64,000 bases of DNA from an uncultured Planctomycetota bacterium. GTDB lineage: Bacteria; Planctomycetota; Brocadiia; CAIUPP01. The translations under genes and the position numbers were made by a program. The stretch covers positions 39,488 through 103,487 of the forward strand of contig CAIUPP010000088.1 of assembly GCA_903901045.1 (NCBI GenBank), written 5' to 3'. This document shows positions 22,443 to 31,172 of this stretch, piece after piece; positions within the stretch are counted from its first letter, which is position 1, and every line of letters begins with the position of its first letter. The notes beneath the pieces are model-generated. The model was not told the origin of the DNA. It was given only the letters and a program-made list of their open reading frames with translations, and made no database searches.

Positions 22443-22515
22443 ATCGGGGACATAATACTTATATCCCCGAAGAAATAGTATTATGTCCCCGATATTTCAT
22501 GTCCCCGATATTTCC
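22443..22515. repeat. Palindromic GGGGACATAATAC element
   Basis: Perfect 17-bp inverted arms: ATCGGGGACATAATACT (22443-22459) and its reverse complement (22477-22493), loop of 17 nt. A further partial copy, ATGTCCCCGATATTT, follows at 22499. A single-arm relative (AAATCGGAGACATAATACC) lies at 20249-20267. The form resembles REP elements mobilised by IS200-like (RAYT) transposases, but no such transposase is in the window. Confidence 0.65.
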
Positions 22516-22522
22516 CTGCTGT

Positions 22523-22616
22523 TCTTTGCGCCTTTGCGTCTTTGCGTGACGCGCCGGTTTTGCCGTTGCTGTAACTCCATCCTCTTCCGTCCTTGGCGTT
22601 CTCGGCGCCTTGGCGG
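22523..22616. repeat. Degenerate 8-bp tandem repeats, two clusters
   Basis: The first cluster is TCTTTGCG, CCTTTGCG, TCTTTGCG (22523-22546). The second is CCTTGGCG, TTCTCGGCG, CCTTGGCG (22591-22615). They lie between the palindromic element and the glycosyltransferase stop codon. Confidence 0.55.
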
Positions 22617-22617
22617 T

Positions 22618-24087
22618 TCACTTTGTCGTCGACGTCCCCCGCACCGTGTCCACCCGGTACACCAGCACGGAGTAATCCAGCAGCCGGACGGTCAGCGGGA
22701 AGCTCTTTTCCAGCGTCGCGTGTTCGTCCAGCCAGCGTTGCTGCTCGGCGGTGGGCGCCATGTTGGATACCTGCTCGGTGATGATGTAGAAAGTGGCCCG
22801 CTCTTCCGCCCCGCGTGAAGCGGCATCCGAGCTTTGCGAAGGATCGTACGAACCTTCGCAAGGAGGAATCACCAGCGGCTCGGCCTTTCGCCCGGGGAAT
22901 CCCAGCCTGCGCGCGCAGTAGTCGTACACTTCGGGAGCGGCGGCCGCCACGCGCGCCCCCGGCTCCCCCTTCGACAGGACGTACTCCGTCGCATCCCTCC
23001 AGCGCGGACGCTCCCCCTGCTCCGCCGTAAAGTAGAACGCGTCGCGCAGCCCGGCGCTGACCAGCACCAGCGCCAGCAGCATCCAGGCGACCGTTCGCGC
23101 GCGGTCGCGCGAGAGGTCGATGAACTGGTCCGCCAGGTATCCCGCCAGCAGGAGGAACGGCGGCAGGGCCACCAACCCGAACCGGCTCCCCCCCTCGGCG
23201 AACCCGACGAACAGCGCCGTGAGGAACAGCGGCACACCCGCGAACGCGGCCAACCAGGCCAGCCGCGGGTCGCGAAGCCGCCAGAGCATCCATCCCCCCG
23301 CCACCGCGCATAGCAGCACGGGGACCTCGACCCGGTCCGCCATCTTGATCCAGAACAGCGCGAACCGCGCCGGCGAGAATCCCTCGTGGGCGCGCCAACT
23401 CAGCGCGAAGTGCAAGAGCTGGGGGAACGCCGCCAGCAGCCCCAGCAGCATCGGCCCGAAAAGGATCGCCAGCGTCCAGCCGTTCCGCCGCCAGTCATAT
23501 CCTTCCCGCAGCCGCACAAGCGCATAGATCGCCAGCGCCGGGGCGAGCATCAGCGCGCTCCAGTGCGTCAGCACCGCCAGGGCCAGCAGCGCGACGGAGA
23601 GCGCCGCGTCGCGGCGGCGGTTATGTTCGATCGCCAGGTAGCCGCACCACATCGCTCCGACCCCCAGCAGCATTACCAGGGTGTAGTACCGCGCGAACTG
23701 GCTGAAGAAGAGGTGGTAACTTGAAAGCGCGAGCAGCGCCCCGGCGATGATCCCCGCGCGCTCGCTGAACAGCCGCCGCCCGGTCAGGTAGATGGCCGCC
23801 GGGGTGAGCGACCCGACCAGCGCGGGGATGAACCGCGCCGCGAATTCGCTGTCGCCGAACAGCCTGACGAAGCCCCCGATAAGCGCATAGCCGATGGGGT
23901 AGCCCCGGACGCCGGCGAGGTTCTGCGCGTCGCGCAGCGTAGCCGCCTCGTCGCTCCAGAAGCTCCACGCCCCCAGCTTCGCAAAGCGCAGCAGCGCGGC
24001 CACGACCGCCAGCAGCAGCGCGGTCATAAGCACCTGCCTGGCCTGCGCGCGCAGATCGGCCCGCGCGATGGCGTCGTCGCCGCTCAC
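22618..24087 (-). CDS. GT39/ArnT-type membrane glycosyltransferase
   Basis: A 489-aa polytopic membrane protein. The first periplasmic loop contains FWSDEA (residues about 42-47), the acidic motif of PMT/ArnT-type enzymes that use polyprenyl-phosphate sugars. About ten hydrophobic segments follow to residue 370, then a soluble periplasmic C-terminal domain (residues about 375-489). Acceptor and sugar cannot be told. The start overlaps the stop of the upstream cyclodeaminase gene by 4 bp (ATGA), so the two are translationally coupled, although no functional link is evident. Confidence 0.8.
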   Translation of the reverse strand: MSGDDAIARADLRAQARQVLMTALLLAVVAALLRFAKLGAWSFWSDEAATLRDAQNLAGVRGYPIGYALIGGFVRLFGDSEFAARFIPALVGSLTPAAIYLTGRRLFSERAGIIAGALLALSSYHLFFSQFARYYTLVMLLGVGAMWCGYLAIEHNRRRDAALSVALLALAVLTHWSALMLAPALAIYALVRLREGYDWRRNGWTLAILFGPMLLGLLAAFPQLLHFALSWRAHEGFSPARFALFWIKMADRVEVPVLLCAVAGGWMLWRLRDPRLAWLAAFAGVPLFLTALFVGFAEGGSRFGLVALPPFLLLAGYLADQFIDLSRDRARTVAWMLLALVLVSAGLRDAFYFTAEQGERPRWRDATEYVLSKGEPGARVAAAAPEVYDYCARRLGFPGRKAEPLVIPPCEGSYDPSQSSDAASRGAEERATFYIITEQVSNMAPTAEQQRWLDEHATLEKSFPLTVRLLDYSVLVYRVDTVRGTSTTK

Positions 24088-24719
24088 GCGTTGCCGCCTA
24101 TGGCCTGCGCCACTTTCTCAACCGTCGCGCGCGCGTTCGCCGCCCCCTCGCGCGCCGCCTCCTCGATCTCAGCCTGCACCCGCGCCACCACCGCGGCATC
24201 CTTCACCGCCGCCAGGTTGATCTCCACGTTCATCTTCGCCGCGCGCAACGCCGCCTCCCCCAGGAGGGCCGCCACGCCCACGTCGCTGATGAGGTTCGGG
24301 TTCGCGATGTCCACCAGCCTGGCGACCGATTGCAGGAGCTCGCGGCAGCGGCGGACGGTCTGAAGCGGCGGGTCCATCGCCACCAGCAGCGCCTTCTGGA
24401 TCGCCTCAGAGCGAGTCGCCTTCTCCACGCCGCTTTCCTTGGGCAAAGCGTACGCCGCCGACACGGTCGCGTAGCCGAGGGTATCCTCATCCATCAGCCG
24501 CAGCAGCTCCTCGCGCACGCGAAGGCAAGTCTCCAGGTGACGCCGCACCTCCGGCTCGACGCCTTCGAATTTCTTCTTCCCGACGGTGAAATTGGCTGCC
24601 ATACAGGCCATGGAGCTCCCCAGCGCGCCGGCCAGCGCGGCCACGCTACCGCCGCCGGGAGTGGGCTTGCCTGAACTGGCATCCTCCAGATAGGTCCGAA
24701 CCGTGCCGAAAAGGTACAT
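24084..24719 (-). CDS. fchA: Cyclodeaminase/cyclohydrolase family protein (FTCD-C type)
   Basis: A 211-aa all-helical protein. The N-terminal motif SGKPTPGGGSVAALAGALG (residues about 12-30) is the signature of the formiminotransferase-cyclodeaminase C-terminal family. Members act as methenyltetrahydrofolate cyclohydrolase or formimino-THF cyclodeaminase. folD, which has the same cyclohydrolase activity, is also in the window at 62048, so this enzyme may be redundant or work in histidine or purine breakdown. The start at 24719 has AAGGAG 7 nt upstream; an upstream ATG at 24764 is less likely. A promoter is visible in front. Confidence 0.85.
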   Translation of the reverse strand: MYLFGTVRTYLEDASSGKPTPGGGSVAALAGALGSSMACMAANFTVGKKKFEGVEPEVRRHLETCLRVREELLRLMDEDTLGYATVSAAYALPKESGVEKATRSEAIQKALLVAMDPPLQTVRRCRELLQSVARLVDIANPNLISDVGVAALLGEAALRAAKMNVEINLAAVKDAAVVARVQAEIEEAAREGAANARATVEKVAQAIGGNA

Positions 24720-24773
24720 GAATCGCTCCTTGAGAAAACGGGATGGTGCGCCGAGCCGTCGCAACGCGAGGGC

Positions 24774-24802
24774 ATTCTAGCACAAGGATGTTGCCTTTTA
24801 AA
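24774..24802 (-). promoter_or_regulatory. Extended -10 promoter for fchA-glycosyltransferase pair
   Basis: Minus strand: TTTAAA (24802-24797), 17-nt spacer, TAGAAT (24779-24774) preceded by TGC (extended -10). Predicted start near 24767, 48 nt before the fchA ATG. Confidence 0.6.
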
Positions 24803-24857
24803 GCGCCGTTGCTCTGTTCAAACCATCGTGACAGCGTGTCGTTCTTCCCGTGATCGA

Positions 24858-24902
24858 GGTGGGGACACAAAACTTCCCCTTGGAAAGTATTGTGTCCCCA
24901 CC
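24858..24902. repeat. 45-bp REP-like palindrome, copy 1
   Basis: The element starts GGTGGGGACACAAAACTT and ends with the near-complement AAGTATTGTGTCCCCACC around a CCCCTTGG centre. A second copy of the same length and almost the same sequence lies at 57243. This copy lies 59 bp upstream of the DUF488 gene start. Confidence 0.8.
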
Positions 24903-24961
24903 GGCCCCGTGATAGAACCGCTCATGGGGCGCCGCAGCGCCCGAATCCGAACGGAGGAGCG

Positions 24962-25336
24962 ATGGCCATGACAATCAAGCTCAAGCGCGCCTACGACGCG
25001 CCGGCCGCCCGCGACGGGGTGCGGGTGCTCGTGGATCGGCTCTGGCCGCGTGGCGTCAGCAAGGAGCGACTCCACGTGGCCCACTGGATGCGCGACGTAG
25101 CGCCCACGACTGAATTGCGCCAATGGTTCCAGCATGACCCGGCCAAGTGGCCCGAATTCCGAAAGCGATTTCTGGCGGAATTGGCCTCCCGGGACGCCGA
25201 ATTGCGCGAACTCCGGCAATTGGCGCGGAAGCGGGTTGTCACGCTGGTTTTCGCCGCTAGAGATGCAGAACAGTGCAACGCCACGGTGCTGAAGGAGTAC
25301 CTCGAATCCCACCCCGCCCGTAAGCCGCGGAGTTGA
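24962..25336 (+). CDS. DUF488 family protein (YeaO-like)
   Basis: A 124-aa protein starting MAMTIKLKRAYDAP. It contains RVLVDRLWPRGVSKERL (residues about 20-36), the hallmark of the YeaO/DUF488 family, and WFQHDPAKWPEFRKRF. The biochemical role of the family is not established. The ATG at 24962 has CGGAGGAG upstream; an earlier in-frame ATG at 24890 lies inside the palindromic element and is rejected. It appears monocistronic. Confidence 0.85.
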   Translation: MAMTIKLKRAYDAPAARDGVRVLVDRLWPRGVSKERLHVAHWMRDVAPTTELRQWFQHDPAKWPEFRKRFLAELASRDAELRELRQLARKRVVTLVFAARDAEQCNATVLKEYLESHPARKPRS

Positions 25337-25441
25337 ACGGTAACGCGGCAGAAGGACTCATTTGCACCCCAATTTCCGCTCTTGCGCAACCCGGCGGTCC
25401 GCTTGCGCACTTTTGGCGCAGAGCCTAGTAAAAATGGGGGT

Positions 25442-25472
25442 TTGACAGACCCGCGCCGTCCTATGCTATAAT
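25442..25472 (+). promoter_or_regulatory. Promoter for the FHA-GAF-HD-GYP gene
   Basis: TTGACA (25442-25447), 19-nt spacer, TATAAT (25467-25472) preceded by TGC. Both boxes are perfect and the -10 is extended, which compensates for the long spacer. A small hairpin (CACTCC / GGAGTG, 25505-25522) lies in the leader of about 75 nt. Confidence 0.8.
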
Positions 25473-25552
25473 CCTGGCATTCATGGCCCTACATCAGTGA
25501 TTAGCACTCCTATGTTGGAGTGTCTCAAGTCCATGTTGCCTGCAGGGATGAC

Positions 25553-27106
25553 ATGAAGACAGAGCTGGTCGCGCTCAAAGGAAAGCTCTACGCCAAGACG
25601 TTCCAGCTTGAGCCGGGCCAGTGTGTCGTCATCGGGCGGGGCGACGATGTGGATATCCAGATCCTTGACTACGGCCTGTCCCGCCATCATTGCAGCATGG
25701 AGCGCCAGGGAGACGTCTTCTTCCTCAATGACCTCGCCAGCCGCAACGGCACCTGGGTCAACGACCGCCGCATTACCCGCGAGCAACTCCAACCCGGCGA
25801 CCGCGTGCGCATCGGGGGGATGGATTTCGAGTTTCGCTGCGGGCCGGACCGCCGCCATATCAACGCCGACCTGATCGCCGCCGTCCCGGAAGGCCCCCAG
25901 GCCTCCCTCAAGGAGCGCGTCAACCTGGACGACAGCGACCTGATGGAACTTTCCTCCAAGTTCCAGAGCATGGAAAATTACCGCCGCATGCAGCGGGACC
26001 TGGCCACCATCTACCGCATCGGCAACCTGATCAGCGGCGAGGCGGACCTTCCGAGCCTTTACACCCGCATTCTGGAAGTGATCCTCGGCGTGGTCAATGC
26101 CGACCGCGGCTTCCTACTGCTCTCCAATGCCGATGGCAAGCTGGAACCTGTCGCCCATCGCGAAAAGTCCGCCGGGGGCGGCGCCGCCGGCATGGAGTTC
26201 AGCCGCACCATCGTCGATGAGTCCTTCCACGAGCGCACCTCCATCATCCGCGCCAACGCCCTCGAAGATGCCCGCTACGGGCATGCGCAGAGCGTCCTGA
26301 TGCAGAACATCCACTCCGTCCTCTGCGCTCCCATCGAAACCCCCGACCGGACGATCGGCGTGATCTACGTGGACACCGTCGCGCAATCCGAGGTGTTCAT
26401 GAAGCACGACCTCGAACTGCTGGTCGCCATCGGCAAGCAGGCGGGCATTGCCATTCAGCGCGTCCATCTCTCCGATCACCTGCGCAAAATGCTGCGCGGC
26501 ACCGTGCGCGCCCTCGCGGCCGCGATCGAAGCCAAGGATGATTACACGCGCGGCCATTCCGAGCGCGTGACGGCGTATTCCCTCCAGATCGGCTCGATGA
26601 TGCAGGTCAATCAGCCGCAGATGCAGGTGCTCGAACTGGCCGGCTTCCTTCACGACGTGGGGAAGATCGGCGTGCCCGAGAACATCCTGCGCAAGGCCGG
26701 CCCGCTGACCCAGGAGGAGTACGAGATCGTCAAGCAGCACGCCCGCCTCGGCGCCAACATCGTGCGCAATATCGAGGGGGCCGACGAGATCGCCGAGGCC
26801 GTGCTCCACCATCACGAGCGATGGGACGGCAAGGGTTATCCCGACGCGCTGCCGCAGAACAAGGTGGGGGTCCTGGCGCGCATCCTGACGGTGGCCGACG
26901 CGTTCGACGCCATGAGCAGCCGCCGCCCCTACCGTGACAAACTGGCGCGAGAGAAAGTGCTCAACACGCTGCGCGAGGCCGCCGGGGCGCAGTTCGACCC
27001 GATGGTCGTCGAGGCCTTCCTGCGCGTGGCCGAGAACGACGAGGGAGTGGAGGAACTCGAAAAGATCTCCTCCACCGAAAAGGCGCTGCCGAAAGTTGCG
27101 GGGTAA
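25553..27106 (+). CDS. FHA-GAF-HD-GYP regulatory protein
   Basis: A 517-aa cytoplasmic signalling protein. The FHA domain (residues about 20-95, with GRGDDVDIQI, SRHHCS and NDLASRNGTWVN) should bind phosphothreonine. The GAF domain spans about 140-300. The HD-GYP domain (about 310-500) has all key motifs: HSERV, LHDVGKIGVPENI, and HHERWDGKGYP. It is therefore likely to be an active cyclic-di-nucleotide phosphodiesterase. The ATG at 25553 has AGGG upstream; ATG 25520 is the alternative. It has its own strong promoter and stands just ahead of the lptD operon. The FHA domain implies control by a Ser/Thr kinase not seen in this window. Confidence 0.92.
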   Translation: MKTELVALKGKLYAKTFQLEPGQCVVIGRGDDVDIQILDYGLSRHHCSMERQGDVFFLNDLASRNGTWVNDRRITREQLQPGDRVRIGGMDFEFRCGPDRRHINADLIAAVPEGPQASLKERVNLDDSDLMELSSKFQSMENYRRMQRDLATIYRIGNLISGEADLPSLYTRILEVILGVVNADRGFLLLSNADGKLEPVAHREKSAGGGAAGMEFSRTIVDESFHERTSIIRANALEDARYGHAQSVLMQNIHSVLCAPIETPDRTIGVIYVDTVAQSEVFMKHDLELLVAIGKQAGIAIQRVHLSDHLRKMLRGTVRALAAAIEAKDDYTRGHSERVTAYSLQIGSMMQVNQPQMQVLELAGFLHDVGKIGVPENILRKAGPLTQEEYEIVKQHARLGANIVRNIEGADEIAEAVLHHHERWDGKGYPDALPQNKVGVLARILTVADAFDAMSSRRPYRDKLAREKVLNTLREAAGAQFDPMVVEAFLRVAENDEGVEELEKISSTEKALPKVAG

Positions 27107-27215
27107 CGGAGCGCCGAGGCCGCACCTGCCCGGTCCGCCGGTTCCGGCGGGTCCGTTAGAACAAACGTTCAGGCACGCGAGGGGTTCTTGCGTGTCATCA
27201 GCTTAAGGATGCAGG

Positions 27216-29864
27216 ATGAGATTCTTCTTACTGTTCGCCGCCGCGCTACTTTTTCCGCTGTGGGCGCGCGCCGCCACGCCCGAACGTTTCGGCGAACGCA
27301 ACGCCACGATCTATGTCTCGGCCCAGGATATTTCCCGCTGGTCTGAGAATGGCGCCACGGTGTTCCATCTCAAGCGCGAGGTGAAGATATACCAGGGGCT
27401 CACGGCCCTGACCGCTCCCGAAGCGATGGCCTGGTTCCAGGAAGCCCCGGTCGACTCGATCGCCGCGGGGACCCTGGTGGTTTACGTGGCCACGGGAAAG
27501 ATCGCGACGGACGGCGTCGAGCGCGAGCTGAAATCGGCCGCGCTGTTCCAGTCCGCCCCCACGCGCGGGATGGTGCTGAAAGGCACCCTCGCCGCCGCCG
27601 GCGACGCCCCCACCGACGTCGCGTTTCTAATCGCCGCAGAGGCTTTCCGTCGCGACGAAACGGTCGACCTGCCGGCGTCAAAGAAGAGGGACAACGTTCT
27701 CGAACTGGTCCGTCCCTCCGCCGAGGACATCTCCGTCTCCGAGTTGCAGAATGGAAACGCCATCATCACCCTCCGCGGCAACGCCCAGATTGCCGGCGAT
27801 AACCTCCTCGTCAAGGCGGACACCATCCGCGCGCGCGTGGTCAGCGCCGAGGTGCCCTCCGGCAAAACGGAGTACCGGCTGCGAAGCATCTATGCCGAGG
27901 GCGCCGTCGAGGTGCACCGCGACACGGAAGAAATCGTGGCCCAATCGCTGTACATGGACCTGCCCAATCAGACCGGGCTGGCGCTGGATGCGCGCGTACG
28001 CGGGACCACCGGCGCCCTGGGCCTCCCGGCCCAGTTCCATGCCGGGGCCGTGCGGCAGATGAGCCAGTACCGCTTTGCTCTCGAAGGGGGAGGCTATTTC
28101 ACCACCTCCACCTTCGCCGACCCGCACTACCGAGTGCAGGGCAGGGACGTCGAAGTGGTCAGCGGCGAACGCGCCCCCGAATCCCCCGGCGACAAGGCTC
28201 AGCCCAGCATGGTCGCTTCCTCCCACCATAACGTCTTCTACGTCGGCTCGGTCCCCGTCATGTACTGGCCGTACATGGCCAAGGATCTGCGCAACGGCGC
28301 TTTCCTCCTCTCCTCGGTGGAGGTCGGCCTGTCGGGCGGGTTGGGCGCGTACCTGCGCCTGAGCTGGGACTTGTACGACCTCTTCTACTACACGAGCAAG
28401 AACAGCTCGCTTTCGCTCCTGACCGACTACTATGTCGGCCGCGGGCCGGGCATCGGGCTGGATTTCCGCTACCACAACTCGGACCGGCGCGGCTGGATGC
28501 GCGCCTACTACGTGCATGACGAAGGGCAGACCGACGAGTCGGGCATCCCCACCCCCCAGGTGGACCGCGGCGAGTTCACCGTCCAGGACCGCGAGTTCCT
28601 CAGCGACAGCCTGCGCCTCGACGTCGAGGTGGGCTACCTCAGCGACTGGCACTTCCTGCACATGTATGACCTGAAGGATCTCGATACGCAGAAGGACCGC
28701 GAAACCGAGCTCTTCCTGCGGAACGTCTCCGACAACGAGATGGCGACCCTGATGGTCCGCGAACGCGTCAACGATTTCCAGAACGCCGAAGACCGCGAGG
28801 GGGGCTCCTGGCATGTCTATGCCGACCAGATCGGCGATTCCCCCCTGGTCTGGACGATGCACACCGACCTGTCCCGCGTGCGCCTGCGGCAGGATGACAG
28901 CCTGGACCTGCCCAGTTCACCCGCGGTAGGCCGCTTCGACACGGCGCACGAGGTGAGCCTCCCCTTCATGGTCGGAACCATCCGCCTCGCCCCCTACTTG
29001 TGGGAGGATGCCACCGCCTACACGCGGACCATCGATGACACCGGCGCCACCGCGCGCCTCGCCAGCGGCGCCGGGTTCCGGGCGGGCACCAATTTCTACC
29101 GCACATTCGACAGCCAGAGCGAATGGCTCGGCATCGACGGCCTGCGCCATGTCGTCACCCCCGTCCTCGACCTCAAGGACATTTACGCTGTCACCAAGTC
29201 CCCCTCCCAGATCGTCCAGAACGACGAACTGGATGCCGTGGAGCGGGCGACATCGGTCACCCTCTCCGTGCGCAACCGCCTGCAGACCCACCGCTTCATC
29301 AACGGCGAGCGCACGCTCGTCGACTTCCTGGTGGCCGATATGGGCTATACCGACCTGCTGAACGGGCACTTCCCGAACACGCAGGCATCCAGCCATGCGG
29401 ACTTGAGCGTCACCTGGCAGGCCAGCGAGAACATCAAGTTGAGCAGCGAGGACAACCGGTACAATACCGACCAGCACCGCCTGGACGCCGCCAACGCGGA
29501 ATTGAGCCTGTACTTCTGGAAGCCCTTCATGCTGGATCTGCTCTACAAGTACTACGTCGAGGCGAATACCGCGGGCGCGCCGATTCATTCGGTGATTTCC
29601 CCCAGCCTCTCCTACCAACCCATCTACAGCCGCTGGAAAATCGAGTTACAGACCAACTACGACCTCAAGGCCAGCAAGGGGAACGGCCACAAACTGGGCA
29701 CCGGGCTGTTCCTCACGCGCCAGCTTGAGGACTGGGCCGTTCGCTTCGGGATACAACTGAACCAGGGGACGGGGAATCAGTCCGTCTTCTCCTTCAGCAT
29801 CCAGACCCCGGGGTCGCACCGCAACGATCATCCCTATACCATGACCAGCCCCTTCTATTACTGA
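27216..29864 (+). CDS. lptD: LptD-like LPS-assembly outer membrane protein
   Basis: An 882-aa protein with signal peptide (MRFFLLFAAALLFPLWARA). The N-terminal part (residues about 25-300) carries OstA/LptA-type beta-jellyroll repeats (ISVSELQNGNAIITLRGNAQI; IYAEGAVEVHRDTEEIVAQSLY). The rest alternates aromatic strands typical of the LptD barrel, ending with FYY. LptD inserts LPS into the outer leaflet, so this argues for an LPS-bearing cell. AAGGATGCAGG precedes the ATG. It leads an operon with coaD, ymdB, xseAB and nadK. I see no LptE in the window. Confidence is lower for the exact name than for the fold. Confidence 0.8.
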   Translation: MRFFLLFAAALLFPLWARAATPERFGERNATIYVSAQDISRWSENGATVFHLKREVKIYQGLTALTAPEAMAWFQEAPVDSIAAGTLVVYVATGKIATDGVERELKSAALFQSAPTRGMVLKGTLAAAGDAPTDVAFLIAAEAFRRDETVDLPASKKRDNVLELVRPSAEDISVSELQNGNAIITLRGNAQIAGDNLLVKADTIRARVVSAEVPSGKTEYRLRSIYAEGAVEVHRDTEEIVAQSLYMDLPNQTGLALDARVRGTTGALGLPAQFHAGAVRQMSQYRFALEGGGYFTTSTFADPHYRVQGRDVEVVSGERAPESPGDKAQPSMVASSHHNVFYVGSVPVMYWPYMAKDLRNGAFLLSSVEVGLSGGLGAYLRLSWDLYDLFYYTSKNSSLSLLTDYYVGRGPGIGLDFRYHNSDRRGWMRAYYVHDEGQTDESGIPTPQVDRGEFTVQDREFLSDSLRLDVEVGYLSDWHFLHMYDLKDLDTQKDRETELFLRNVSDNEMATLMVRERVNDFQNAEDREGGSWHVYADQIGDSPLVWTMHTDLSRVRLRQDDSLDLPSSPAVGRFDTAHEVSLPFMVGTIRLAPYLWEDATAYTRTIDDTGATARLASGAGFRAGTNFYRTFDSQSEWLGIDGLRHVVTPVLDLKDIYAVTKSPSQIVQNDELDAVERATSVTLSVRNRLQTHRFINGERTLVDFLVADMGYTDLLNGHFPNTQASSHADLSVTWQASENIKLSSEDNRYNTDQHRLDAANAELSLYFWKPFMLDLLYKYYVEANTAGAPIHSVISPSLSYQPIYSRWKIELQTNYDLKASKGNGHKLGTGLFLTRQLEDWAVRFGIQLNQGTGNQSVFSFSIQTPGSHRNDHPYTMTSPFYY

Positions 29865-29880
29865 ACGGAGCGTGACGGCG

Positions 29881-30378
29881 ATGAAGACGATCATCTATCC
29901 CGGCACCTTTGATCCGGTGACGCTGGGGCACCTCGACGTGATTGCCCGCGCCGCGCGGCTCTTCGAGCGCGTGGTCGTCGGCGTGGGAGACAACCCCGCC
30001 AAGGACGCCCTCTTCACGCAGAAGGAGCGAGTCGAGTTGATCCGCCAGGAAGCGGCGCACCTGCCGAACGTGACGGTCAAGGGATTCAACGGGCTGGTGG
30101 TCGAGTTTGCCCGCGCCGAACAGACCACCCTGATCCTGCGCGGCATCCGCACCGTCGCCGACCTGGAATACGAAGTGCAGATGGCGTTCGCCAACCGCGC
30201 CTGCGCCCAGGTGGAGACCCTCTTCATCGCGCCCAGCCCCGCCTTCGCCAGCGTCAACGCACGCTTCATCAAGGAGATCGCCGCCATGGGTGGCAACGTG
30301 GAGGGGATGGTCTCCCCCGCCGTGCGCGACCGCTTGCTGGCCCGTTACGGGAGCGCGCGCCCGGGGAGCAAACCGTGA
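29881..30378 (+). CDS. coaD: Phosphopantetheine adenylyltransferase
   Basis: Transfers AMP to 4'-phosphopantetheine in CoA synthesis. The 165-aa protein has YPGTFDPVTLGHLDVI with the T/HxGH nucleotidyltransferase motif, LRGIRTVADLEYEVQMAFAN, and VNARFIKEIAAMGG, all family signatures. ATG 29881 is preferred over GTG 29872, because GGAG is 10 nt before the ATG and would abut the GTG. The stop overlaps the GTG start of the next gene by 4 bp. Confidence 0.96.
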   Translation: MKTIIYPGTFDPVTLGHLDVIARAARLFERVVVGVGDNPAKDALFTQKERVELIRQEAAHLPNVTVKGFNGLVVEFARAEQTTLILRGIRTVADLEYEVQMAFANRACAQVETLFIAPSPAFASVNARFIKEIAAMGGNVEGMVSPAVRDRLLARYGSARPGSKP

Positions 30379-31172
30379 GCCTGCGCGCCCTGCTTATCGG
30401 AGACATCGTCGGCAACCCCGGCCGCGGCATCATCGTCAAGAAACTCAAGCCCTACCGGCAGAAGATGTCCGTGGATTTCTGCATCGCCAACGCCGAGAAC
30501 GCCTCCGGCGGCTCCGGACTCACCCAGGCGAACGCCCGGGAACTCCTCGGCGCCGGCGTGGACGTCATCACCATGGGCGACCACGTCTGGAAGCGCAAAG
30601 AGATCATCCCGATGATGGAGAACGAGCCGCGCGTCCTCCGCCCGCACAACTACTCCCCGCTGGCCGCCGGGGCGGGCTTTGGGGTGTACACGCTTCCCTC
30701 CGGCGTGAAGATCGGCGTGATGAACCTGCTGGGGCGCGTTTTCCTGAAGCCGGTGGATTGCCCCTTCCGCACCGGCGACGAGGCGCTGCGCCAACTCGCC
30801 GCGCAGACCCGCAACATCTTCGTGGATTTCCACGCCGAGGCGACGGCGGAGAAGATCGCCTTCGGCTGGCACGTGGATGGCCGCGTCACATGCGTCTTCG
30901 GCACCCACACGCACGTGCAGACCGCCGACGAGCGCGTGCTGCCCAAAGGCACCGCCTTCACCTGCGACGTGGGGATGACCGGGCCGTACGATTCCGTCCT
31001 GGGCCGCCGCACCGACCGCGTGCTGCAGGCCACGCTGACGCAGATGCCTTTCCCATTCGACGTGGCCACCGGCGACGTGCGCCTCAGCGGCGCCCTGGTG
31101 TCGTTCGACGAAACCACGGGCCGCGCGCTGGCCATCGAACGCGTCCACCTGCGTGAGGATCAGGAGCTATGA
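30375..31172 (+). CDS. ymdB: YmdB-family metallophosphoesterase
   Basis: A 265-aa phosphodiesterase; the B. subtilis relative hydrolyses 2',3'-cyclic nucleotides and affects RNA decay and biofilm. Metal-binding motifs are visible: LLIGDIVG (Asp), NAENAS (Asn), TMGDHVW (His), VDFHAEATAEK (His) and FGTHTHVQTADE (two His). It starts with GTG at the overlap with coaD and ends overlapping xseA by 4 bp (ATGA), so translation is coupled across all three. Confidence 0.93.
   Translation: MSLRALLIGDIVGNPGRGIIVKKLKPYRQKMSVDFCIANAENASGGSGLTQANARELLGAGVDVITMGDHVWKRKEIIPMMENEPRVLRPHNYSPLAAGAGFGVYTLPSGVKIGVMNLLGRVFLKPVDCPFRTGDEALRQLAAQTRNIFVDFHAEATAEKIAFGWHVDGRVTCVFGTHTHVQTADERVLPKGTAFTCDVGMTGPYDSVLGRRTDRVLQATLTQMPFPFDVATGDVRLSGALVSFDETTGRALAIERVHLREDQEL

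Noticed and set aside
22481-23398. A 305-codon minus-strand frame overlapping the glycosyltransferase C-terminus
   Set aside because: It is a second frame of the same strand, Gly/Arg/Ala-rich, with no motif; the GT39-type frame is better supported.
25481-25858. A 125-codon minus-strand frame over the FHA coding region
   Set aside because: It is fully antisense to the FHA domain, which has clear motifs on the plus strand.
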